The notes below the pieces were generated by a model. That model saw only the letters and a list, made by a program, of their open reading frames with translations. It had not been told where the DNA came from and did not search any database. A program made the position numbers and the translations under genes. A DNA stretch of 11,613 bases from JAJTHJ01 sp046316025 (GTDB taxonomy: Bacteria > Pseudomonadota > Gammaproteobacteria > Burkholderiales > Burkholderiaceae_F). Where the stretch lies: positions 1 through 11,613 of the forward strand of contig JBKCXU010000016.1 of assembly GCA_046316025.1 (NCBI GenBank), written 5' to 3'. Each line of letters starts with the position of its first letter. Within the stretch, counting starts at the first letter, position 1. Of the stretch, positions 7,501 to 11,613 are shown piece after piece.

Positions 7501-7709
7501 ACCGGCGCGGCGGGCGCCGGGTCTGGTTCGCCGGGGCCGGCCTGCTGGCGCTGGTGGTGGCGAAGCTCTTCTTCGTCGATCTGTCCGGCCAGGGCGCGAT
7601 CGAGCGGATCGTCTCTTTCGTCGGCGTGGGTCTGCTGATCCTGCTGATCGGTTATCTGGCGCCGGTGCCGCCGGCCGGCGGCACCGGCACGAGGGAGGAA
7701 GGGAAATGA
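4551..7709 (+). CDS. Giant polytopic DUF2339 membrane protein
   Basis: A 1052-residue inner-membrane protein of the uncharacterised DUF2339 family (COG5373-like). Order of parts: short histidine-rich start (MQHHHE), a hydrophobic hairpin at about 17-52, a charged heptad-like segment at about 58-90 (HLQRTQRQLAERVTDLAREVAELQAQ) likely to be a coiled coil, a long Pro/Ala-rich linker (about 94-160), then from about residue 175 the family signature WLFGGNTVARIGVLVLFVGVAF and LQGGAIGILYLTAFAALRLY. The rest is a long series of more than 20 hydrophobic helices separated by short loops, ending in a Pro/Gly tail. The start at 4551 is fixed by the GGAGGTGA site. It overlaps the DUF3999 gene by ATGA, an arrangement known for these two families, so the products probably work together in the envelope. 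No enzymatic motif is evident. Family assignment is firm; function is unknown. Confidence 0.92.
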   Translation: MQHHHESDLAPPPTTWLPAWIGMAVGALIAIVTEPFALWVTVPLGFAIGVAIRRGMVQRSVLAHLQRTQRQLAERVTDLAREVAELQAQRRFVPTPETAPAQAAPPPAALAVRAEPAVAAAPAPATATAPRLPPRPAERVEPRSPSTPPVPGAIRRPPTPSALERAVDAARAWLFGGNTVARIGVLVLFVGVAFLLRYVAERTQVPIELRLLGVAAGALALLGLGWRMRTRRPGYAVTLQGGAIGILYLTAFAALRLYDVLTPLPAFAFMAALAVLSGALAVLQDARALAALGAAGGYLAPILVSTGDGRVALLFSYYLLLNLGVVGVAWFRAWRELNWIGFLFTFGVGGLWAVQRYTAADYAVGQGFLAAFWALFFVVSLLYALRQRGDRRGLFDTTLVFALPLVAFGIQTRFTQGEQLALAAVVAAAVYLAASAALLRRREPALRLLTEAVFGIGVGFLTLAVPLAASAQWTAAAWALEGVALLWVGLRQQRALPVLAGLALHAAGAVALAQALGRGDVSWLAEFSGFTVNLAVFAACAFASAALLRRSPHAPWGEAWRAFFAWAPWLAQLLAWGWVAALIWQPLRFPWYALLWCALVLVLLALDRRAAAGRAVSPEWVAGVVLVLLAALVAFGHPAAGDSGADWTLVLRLAVAATGVAAALLSLHDNDGPRRMAAAGLLTLGVLAWLAALLAEALGRVETPLEVAQLGLMLVGATAFALGWLGTRLRWDWPQRLAWGFFAAHLTLAAYVVTLAVATAVAPGRYLGWAVWPAAWLAFYLRLHAESKAVVKLPASGAVHVAGLWLLTSMLAAEVALQVDRVAGDGWFHGAWGQVLAAALWIVVQHASRWPMRAAPFAYARVGAPGLAAASLGWLLFANLWCAGDPAPLPALPIANPLDIASIAVLAALLRWHLADARPAWHGPVRAALAAAAFFVLNAVALRAVHFLAGVDWSLVALGRSAIAQTVLSLLWTSTALVAMRFAHRRGGRRVWFAGAGLLALVVAKLFFVDLSGQGAIERIVSFVGVGLLILLIGYLAPVPPAGGTGTREEGK
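7661..7688. repeat. Perfect 28-bp palindrome at the DUF2339/DUF3999 junction
   Basis: The left arm GCCGGTGCCGCCGG is followed at once by its exact reverse complement CCGGCGGCACCGGC. It lies in the last codons of the DUF2339 gene (encoding part of APVPPAGGTGT) and ends 17 bases before the DUF3999 ATG, just upstream of that gene's ribosome site (GGGAGGAA, 7693-7700). As RNA it would form a very stable GC stem of about 12 pairs with a small loop. It may tune coupled translation, protect the mRNA, or be a small dispersed repeat. No T-run follows, so it is not an intrinsic terminator. The palindrome is certain; the role is open. Confidence 0.75.
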
Positions 7710-9121
7710 CGCGGCAACGAGGCTTCATCCAGCTGCTGGCCGTGTTGTGCACGGCTCCGGTCTGGGCGCAGCCGCCGGACGAGTTCGCCGCGCGTGTGCG
7801 CGTGACGGCCGAGCGCACGGCGGGTCTGCACGTGCTGCAACTGAACGAGGACGTCTACCGTGCCGCGGCGAGTGCCGACCTGCACGATCTGCGCATCTTC
7901 AATGCCGCTGGCGAAGCCCTGCCCTTGGCACGCCTGCCGGTGCCGCCGCGTGGCGAGCCCGTGCTGGCGGCGCCCGTACGCGTGACGCTGGTCGCGCTGC
8001 CCTCGCAGCGTGTGGAACGCGAGCGCACCCTGGCCGACTTTGCGCTGCGGATCGAACAGCAGGGTGCCCGTGCCACGATCGAACTCGCGCCCGCCGTCGT
8101 ACCGCCCGCACCCGTCGCGCGGGTGGGCGGGTATCTGCTCGACCTGCGCGGCGAGCGCGACCGCGACGGCGTGCTCGCCCTGCGCTTCGCGGAACAGGCG
8201 GCCGACTTCAGCGCCCGGATCGAGATCCTCGGCAGCGACGACCTGGTCGACTGGCGACCGCTGGCGAGCGGACCGCTGGTGCGCAACCGGCAACTGGGCG
8301 AGGCGATCGAGCGCAACGACTTTGCGCTGGTGCGCGCGCCTGCGTTCCTGCGCATCGATTGGCACGGAGCGGCGCCCGAACTGGAGGGCGCGACCTTCGC
8401 GGCGCGCGTTGCGGCCGAGGCGGCGCCGCTGCCGCGGGCGCGGCTCGCCGTCGTGCGTACCGACACGCCGGGTCGTTATCTGGTCGAGTTGCCGATCGCG
8501 CTGCCGATCGCCGCCCTGCACCTACGGGCGCCGCGCGACAACATGGCGCTGCGGGTGCGCCTGTGGCGCTACGAAGACCGCGGACTGTCGCCCCGGCCGC
8601 GCATCGGTTTGTCGCCGCGGCAGGCGCCCGAACGCTGGGTGCCGGAAGGCCCGCCGCGCGACGTTTACCGGCTCGAGCGCGACGGGCGCATCGTCGAAAG
8701 CTCGCCGTTTGCGTTATCGGCGCCGACCTCGCTACTGCGCATCGAAACGATCGGCGCGGTCGGCTACGGCGACGATCTGCCGATCGTCGAAGCCGAGTGG
8801 CAGCCGGCGCGCTACCTGTTCGCCGCGCGGCCGCCCGCGCCGTACACCCTTGCGGTGGGGCTGGCCGGTGCCAAGCCCGGCCCGGTGCTCGATCCGGGCG
8901 CCGTGCTCGCAGCGGACGATCCGGCCGGTCTTCGCCTGCCGCCCGCGCGCATCGAAGCCGCCGGCGCCGTGCCGGCTTCTGCCCAAGACCGTGGCCAGCG
9001 CGTAGCGGCGCAGGCCGGCTGGTCCCTTTACCTGCTGTGGGTGGTACTCGCCAGCGCCGTCGCGCTGCTCGCCTTCATGGCGTGGCGCATCGCCGCGCAA
9101 CTGCGCGCTGCAGAAGAATAG
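7706..9121 (+). CDS. Secreted, membrane-anchored DUF3999 protein
   Basis: A 471-residue envelope protein of the uncharacterised DUF3999 family. MTRQRGFIQLLAVLCTAPVWA is a signal peptide with likely cleavage after Ala21 (Cys15 is not in a proper lipobox because Leu precedes it). A large, mostly beta-rich periplasmic region follows; the stretch near 170-195 (ARIEILGSDDLVDWRPLASG) looks like a discoidin or carbohydrate-binding beta-sandwich, which is inference. A single C-terminal helix at about 440-460 (SLYLLWVVLASAVALLAF) with a basic cytoplasmic end (RIAAQLRAAEE) anchors it in the inner membrane. The ATG overlaps the DUF2339 stop (ATGA) and an AGGAAGGG ribosome site precedes it, so it is coupled to that gene. 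The TAG stop lies at the boundary of a palindromic repeat, whose last bases it shares, so the original C terminus may have differed slightly. Confidence 0.9.
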   Translation: MTRQRGFIQLLAVLCTAPVWAQPPDEFAARVRVTAERTAGLHVLQLNEDVYRAAASADLHDLRIFNAAGEALPLARLPVPPRGEPVLAAPVRVTLVALPSQRVERERTLADFALRIEQQGARATIELAPAVVPPAPVARVGGYLLDLRGERDRDGVLALRFAEQAADFSARIEILGSDDLVDWRPLASGPLVRNRQLGEAIERNDFALVRAPAFLRIDWHGAAPELEGATFAARVAAEAAPLPRARLAVVRTDTPGRYLVELPIALPIAALHLRAPRDNMALRVRLWRYEDRGLSPRPRIGLSPRQAPERWVPEGPPRDVYRLERDGRIVESSPFALSAPTSLLRIETIGAVGYGDDLPIVEAEWQPARYLFAARPPAPYTLAVGLAGAKPGPVLDPGAVLAADDPAGLRLPPARIEAAGAVPASAQDRGQRVAAQAGWSLYLLWVVLASAVALLAFMAWRIAAQLRAAEE

Positions 9122-9171
9122 GGGTCCAGAAAAGAGGGGTCTGACCCCTATTTTTCTGCCTATTTTTCCGG
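9117..9171. repeat. REP-like palindromic repeat, copy 1 (nested hairpin)
   Basis: The core is AGGGGTC-T-GACCCCT (9135-9149). AAAA/TTTT, CAG/CTG and AATAGG/CCTATT arms are nested outside it with small bulges, giving an imperfect palindrome of about 48 bases. It ends in CCTATTTTTCCGG (9159-9171), identical to the end of copy 2 at 9859-9887. The element supplies the TAG end of the DUF3999 gene and stops one base before the regulator's final stop codon. Palindromes with GGGGTC/GACCCC arms are a known style of dispersed intergenic repeat in proteobacteria, often linked with RAYT transposases; no transposase is present here. Confidence 0.75.
9131..9155. terminator. Probable intrinsic terminator between convergent genes
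   Basis: The GC-rich hairpin AGGGGTC-T-GACCCCT is followed on the plus strand by ATTTTT, a good fit to a rho-independent terminator for the DUF2339-DUF3999 operon. On the minus strand it is followed by CTTTTC, a weaker match for the converging regulator gene. It coincides with the repeat core, so terminator activity may be a by-product of the repeat. Confidence 0.6.
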
Positions 9172-9855
9172 CTACTCCCGCGCCTGCATCGCACGCAGGA
9201 AGTCTTGCAGTCGCTTGCCCGCTTCGTCCGGGTAGCGCTCGCCCTGCACGCGCAGTGCGGCGATGCGGTCGAGGCGGAAGTTGCGGAAGTCCTGCCGCAT
9301 CTCGCACCACGCGGCGAGCGATCAGCGGTCGCCCCAGAAGTACAGGCCCAGCGGGCGCAGTCGTCGCTGCGAGGCAGCGCCGCCGCCGTCGCGATAGTCC
9401 ACCTGCACCCAGCGCCGCTCGGCCATCGCGGTGCGCAGCGGATCGACCCAAGCCGCAAGGCGCGGATCGACGGCAAAGTCGGGCGCGAAGAGCGGCGCCG
9501 CTTCCAGCGTGGTGCGCTTGTCGCGCGGCAGCGCGGCGGCGATCTTGGCCAGCGCCGCGCGCGCGCCGCGCGCCAGCCCCGGGCCGCCCCAGCTTTCCAC
9601 GACCCGCGCGCCGATGGCGAGCGCTTCGATCTCGTTGTGGGTGAACATCAGCGGCGGCAGGTCGAAGTGCGCGGCGATCCGGTAGCCGACGCCGGCCTCG
9701 CCCTCGATCGGCACGCCGGTGGCGACGAGATCGGCCACGTCGCGGTAGATCGTCCGTTCCGACACCTCCAGCCACTGCGCCAGTTGCGCCGCCGTCGTCA
9801 GCCGCCGCCCGCGCAGCGTCTGCACGATCTCAAACAGGCGGTCGGCGCGGCGCAT
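9172..9855 (-). pseudogene. WYL-domain HTH transcriptional regulator broken by one in-frame TGA
   Basis: The frame encodes a DeoR-like/WYL regulator of about 227 residues. Residues 1-60 form the HTH domain (MRRADRLFEIVQTLRGRR, TAAQLAQWLEVSERTIYRDV, then GVPIEGEAGVGY). A central part (DLPPLMFTHNEIEALAIGARV) leads into the WYL domain ending LRPLGLYFWGDR. Codon 178 is TGA (9322-9324) and the same frame continues for 49 residues with the expected family sequence (SLAAWCEMRQDFRNFRLDRI...) to TAG at 9172-9174. WYL proteins usually have Trp at this position (WG-x-x-W-x-L-x-A-x-C-E), so one TGG-to-TGA change explains the break. No frameshift is seen. The 177-residue product would keep the HTH but lose the end of the sensor domain. 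Possible reasons are a recent nonsense mutation, a sequencing error or read-through. It lies between two direct repeat copies and its start overlaps the end of the upstream helix-hairpin-helix gene by 26 bases. Confidence 0.85.
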
Positions 9856-10423
9856 GAGAAATAGGGGTCTGACCCCTATTTTTCCGGATGGCCGTGAAGT
9901 GCCACCACGGCAGCGCCTCGCCGGTCTTGGCTTGGTGGATCGCCGCGGCGAAGGTGTCCCACACGCAGGGGTCGTGGCGCTGGCCGGTGATGGCTTGCAG
10001 CGTGGCGTAAAGGCGATCCGGGTTCTGCCGGGCGAGTTGGGCGACGTTGGAGATGCCGAGCAACGCCAGGTCGCGGCGCGAGGCGGGGCCGACGTTGCGC
10101 AGCGCGAGCAGTTCGTCGCGCGGCGGGCGCGGCGGGCCGGCGGACTCCAACTGCATCAGCAGTTCCAGCCGGCGCGTGCGCTTGACCTCGCGCCAGTCGC
10201 AGCCGTCGAGCGCACCGACCAGCGCGTAAAGCAGGTTCAGCGACACGCCCGGCGCCGCAGCCTCGGCGCGCAGATATGCCGGTACGGCGCCGATGCGTCG
10301 CAGGTCGGCGAGCGTGCGCACGCCCACTTGCGCCAATACCGCGGCCGACTTCGGGCCGAGGTTGGGCAGGCGGGCAACATCGCGCGGCATCTTGGTGGGT
10401 GCGAAGACAACGGCATCAAGCAT
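9830..10423 (-). CDS. TfoX C-terminal-like plus Cdd1-like double helix-hairpin-helix protein
   Basis: About 197 residues with two DNA-binding-type helix-hairpin-helix modules. Residues about 18-93 (RLPNLGPKSAAVLAQVGVRTLADLRRIGAV, PGVSLNLLYALVGAL, DWREV) match the TfoX/Sxy C-terminal domain. Residues about 103-178 (DELLALRNVGPASRRDLALLGISNVAQL, RHDPCVWDTFAAAIHQAKTGEALPWW) match the Cdd1 'pathogenicity locus' family, sometimes annotated as mitomycin-resistance-like. The N-terminal TfoX domain is absent. No catalytic motif is visible; a nucleic-acid-binding role is inferred. The start is uncertain: ATG 10423 overlaps the VOC stop by 8 bases and fits coupling, ATG 10438 is longer, and ATG 10390 (MPRDVARLPNLG) fits homolog-style starts; none has a clear ribosome site. 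The last 17 residues (KNRGQTPISHAPRRPPV) come from the palindromic repeat and from out-of-frame regulator sequence, so the native end was probably near WWHFTAIR. Confidence 0.8.
   Translation of the reverse strand: MLDAVVFAPTKMPRDVARLPNLGPKSAAVLAQVGVRTLADLRRIGAVPAYLRAEAAAPGVSLNLLYALVGALDGCDWREVKRTRRLELLMQLESAGPPRPPRDELLALRNVGPASRRDLALLGISNVAQLARQNPDRLYATLQAITGQRHDPCVWDTFAAAIHQAKTGEALPWWHFTAIRKNRGQTPISHAPRRPPV
9859..9887. repeat. REP-like palindromic repeat, copy 2
   Basis: AAATAGGGGTC-T-GACCCCTATTT (9859-9881) has perfect 11-base arms and is followed by TTCCGG. It shares the AGGGGTCTGACCCCTATTTTT core and the CCTATTTTTCCGG end with copy 1 at 9117-9171, in the same orientation. The regulator's ATG begins 3 bases beyond its edge. 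On the minus strand it is translated as KNRGQTPI at the end of the helix-hairpin-helix protein. It also resembles a hairpin-plus-T terminator, which could reduce transcription into the regulator. Confidence 0.8.
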
Positions 10424-10790
10424 AGCCATGCAGGCCAACGCGGTTGCCTTCGCTGTCGACGATCTGGGCGAAGGCGCCCATGTCGCCGGGCAGCGCGGTC
10501 TTGGGCACGACGATCTGCCCGCCGGCGCCGGCCACGCGCGCCAGCGCGGCGTCGAGGGCTTTGCCGGCGTTCAGGTAGACGATGGCGCCGACCGCACCGG
10601 GGGTCGCGCCCGGTCCAAGCAGCAGGCAGCCGCCCACGCCGGGGGGCTGGTACGGAAAGATCGCCATCGTCATCGGCCCCATCTGCTCCGCTTTCAAGCT
10701 GACGGCGAGCACGGTCTCGTAGAAGCGTTGGGCGCGCGGCAGGTCGGCGACCGGGATTTCGAACCAGTTGATGGCGTCGTTCGCGTGCAT
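10416..10790 (-). CDS. VOC-family (glyoxalase/bleomycin-resistance fold) protein
   Basis: A 124-residue small cytoplasmic protein with one vicinal-oxygen-chelate unit pair. Visible features are NWFEIPVADLPRAQRFYETVL (8-28), the middle strand region GGCLLLGPGATPGAVGAIVYL, and the C-terminal GDMGAFAQIVDSEGNRVGLHGYA with the DSEGNRVGLH signature typical of this subgroup. Members bind divalent metals in dimers and include lyases, dioxygenases and resistance proteins; the specific activity cannot be read here. ATG 10790 is chosen because GAGGAC lies 7 bases upstream and the first strand starts directly after; an in-frame ATG at 10907 would add a tail without family similarity and run across the inverted repeat at 10850-10873. 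Its stop overlaps a candidate start of the helix-hairpin-helix gene, so the two are probably co-transcribed. Confidence 0.88.
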   Translation of the reverse strand: MHANDAINWFEIPVADLPRAQRFYETVLAVSLKAEQMGPMTMAIFPYQPPGVGGCLLLGPGATPGAVGAIVYLNAGKALDAALARVAGAGGQIVVPKTALPGDMGAFAQIVDSEGNRVGLHGYA

Positions 10791-10812
10791 GGGTTTGTCC
10801 TCGTCACGGGGT

Positions 10813-10827
10813 GTGCGCACTGCGCAC
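10813..10827. promoter_or_regulatory. Short inverted repeat near the VOC gene start
   Basis: GTGCGCA-C-TGCGCAC has seven-base arms around one base and lies 22 bases upstream of the VOC ATG, in the divergent region. It could be an operator or chance palindromy in GC-rich DNA. Confidence 0.3.
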
Positions 10828-10849
10828 GGGTCGCCACTTTGCGCCAGGG

Positions 10850-10873
10850 CTGCTGACACCGTGCTGTCAGCAG
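10850..10873. promoter_or_regulatory. Candidate operator: 24-bp inverted repeat between divergent genes
   Basis: CTGCTGACA and TGTCAGCAG are perfect nine-base arms around CCGTGC. The site lies between the VOC gene (60 bases from its ATG) and the adaptor lipoprotein gene (47 bases from its ATG), a usual place for an operator of a TetR- or similar-type dimeric repressor of an efflux operon. No T-run follows, so a terminator is less likely. The arms are certain; the regulatory role is inferred. Confidence 0.45.
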
Positions 10874-10920
10874 AGCGCGGCGGCATAGACTTCGACTGTC
10901 GCTTCATCGCCGCCCTGTCG

Positions 10921-11613
10921 ATGCGCCGCCTTCTCCCTCTGGTCGCCGTCGCACTCGCTGCGTGCGGCGCGCCCGCCGACGATGCCTTTACCGGCTACGT
11001 GCAGGCCGATCTCGTCTACGTCGCCGCCCCGGTGGCCGGGCAGTTGAAGTCGCTGTCGGTGGCGCGCGGCGACAGCGTGGCGGCGGGGGCGCCGCTCTTT
11101 GCGCTGGACGTGGACCCGCAGGCCTACGCACGGGCCGAGGCTGCCGCGCGCGCGGCGCAGTCGGCGGCACAGGCCACCAACTTGAAGAGCGGCAAGCGGC
11201 CGAGCGAGTTGCGGGTGATCGAGGATCAGCTCGCGCAGGCGCAGGCGGCGGCAGTCGGCTCCCAGGAACTGCTGCGCCGCAATCGCGAACTCGTGCAGAA
11301 GAACTTCGTCTCGGCCAGCGTGCTCGACGAACTCGTCGCCCGCCGCGATGCCGACGCCGCGCGGGTGGCCGAACTGCGCGCGCAGTTGCAGGTGGCGCGC
11401 GAAGCGGCGCGCCCCGACGAGATCGCTGCCGCCGAAGCCAGCGCCGCCGCGGCGCAGGCGGCGCTCGAAGCCGCCCGCTGGCGCGAAGCGCAGACCGGCC
11501 AGCGCGCCGCGGCGGCGGCCGCGGTGTTCGACACGCTCTATCGCGTCGGCGAACAGGTGCCGGCCAATGCGCCGGTAGTCGTACTGCTGCCGCCGGGCAA
11601 CGTCAAGCTGCGG
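10921..11613 (+). CDS. HlyD-family periplasmic adaptor lipoprotein (partial, runs off the right edge)
   Basis: 231 codons are present without a stop; the 3' end is outside the window. MRRLLPLVAVALAAC is a lipoprotein signal with lipobox LAAC (Cys15). Residues about 32-63 (VYVAAPVAGQLKSLSVARGDSVAAGAPLFALD) form the first half of the biotinyl/lipoyl-like domain. About 66-192 is a long alanine- and glutamine-rich alpha-helical hairpin (RPSELRVIEDQLAQAQ, RNRELVQKNFVSASVLDELVARRDA). The second lipoyl half begins near 202 (VFDTLYRVGEQVPANAPVVVLLPPGNVKLR). This fits the YbhG-like adaptor subgroup that couples an inner-membrane ABC exporter to an outer-membrane channel; ABC genes would be expected to the right. 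ATG 10921 is chosen because the signal peptide begins there, although no clear ribosome site precedes it. The usual RAPxxG turn before the second half is replaced by QRAAAAAA. It is divergent from the VOC gene. Confidence 0.88.
   Translation, partial: MRRLLPLVAVALAACGAPADDAFTGYVQADLVYVAAPVAGQLKSLSVARGDSVAAGAPLFALDVDPQAYARAEAAARAAQSAAQATNLKSGKRPSELRVIEDQLAQAQAAAVGSQELLRRNRELVQKNFVSASVLDELVARRDADAARVAELRAQLQVAREAARPDEIAAAEASAAAAQAALEAARWREAQTGQRAAAAAAVFDTLYRVGEQVPANAPVVVLLPPGNVKLR

Noticed and set aside
7747..9144. 465-codon alternative frame inside the DUF3999 gene
   Set aside because: It is an arginine-rich shadow without signal peptide or motif; the overlapping frame has signal peptide, anchor helix and coupled start.
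9322..9324. Selenocysteine at the in-frame TGA of the regulator
   Set aside because: Homologs are expected to have Trp, not Cys or Sec, at this site, and selenocysteine has no role in this regulator family.
9856..9888. Copy 2 hairpin as an operator or promoter element of the regulator
   Set aside because: It belongs to a repeat family also present at the other end of the gene, so a dispersed repeat explains it better than a gene-specific operator.

Overview
The window is very GC-rich, densely coded, Gram-negative proteobacterial chromosome. The protein types (split pntAB/pntB transhydrogenase, DUF4124, the DUF2339-DUF3999 pair, a lipoprotein HlyD-type adaptor) and the dispersed GGGGTC-n-GACCCC repeats suggest a betaproteobacterium, perhaps of the Rhodocyclales/Burkholderiales type. 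That placement is inference from gene style; no rRNA or other marker gene is present. I see no CRISPR array, tRNA, rRNA, insertion sequence or phage gene.

Layout. (1) 92-3114, plus strand: a tightly packed operon of a class I nitronate monooxygenase-type flavoprotein, pntAB (transhydrogenase alpha-2), an unrecognised 63-residue small membrane protein, and pntB. The small gene overlaps both pnt genes by 4 bases (GTGA and ATGA), so it looks translationally coupled into the complex. pntAA, normally next to pntAB, is not in the window; the flavoprotein sits in its place. (2) 3133-3711, minus strand: a secreted DUF4124-type protein, converging on pntB. (3) 3792-4418, plus strand: nicotinamidase pncA, divergent from the DUF4124 gene. 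(4) 4551-9121, plus strand: a two-gene operon of a giant polytopic DUF2339 protein and a secreted, C-terminally anchored DUF3999 protein. They overlap by ATGA, and a perfect 28-bp palindrome lies just before the second gene's Shine-Dalgarno. (5) 9172-10790, minus strand: a VOC (glyoxalase-fold) protein, a TfoX-C/Cdd1 double helix-hairpin-helix protein, and a WYL-type transcriptional regulator broken by one in-frame TGA. The regulator is bracketed by two direct copies of a palindromic repeat. (6) 10921-11613, plus strand: the start of a lipoprotein HlyD-family periplasmic adaptor that runs off the right edge, divergent from the VOC gene across a 130-bp region with two inverted repeats.

How they fit together. 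The left half has a pyridine-nucleotide theme: transhydrogenase (NADH/NADPH balance), a flavin oxidoreductase, and nicotinamidase (NAD salvage). The middle is an uncharacterised envelope gene pair. The right side looks reshuffled by small palindromic repeats: one copy supplies the terminal bases of the DUF3999 stop codon and a terminator-like hairpin, and the other supplies the last 17 codons of the helix-hairpin-helix gene. The less expected items are the embedded 63-residue gene, the repeat-bracketed broken regulator and the 28-bp palindrome.
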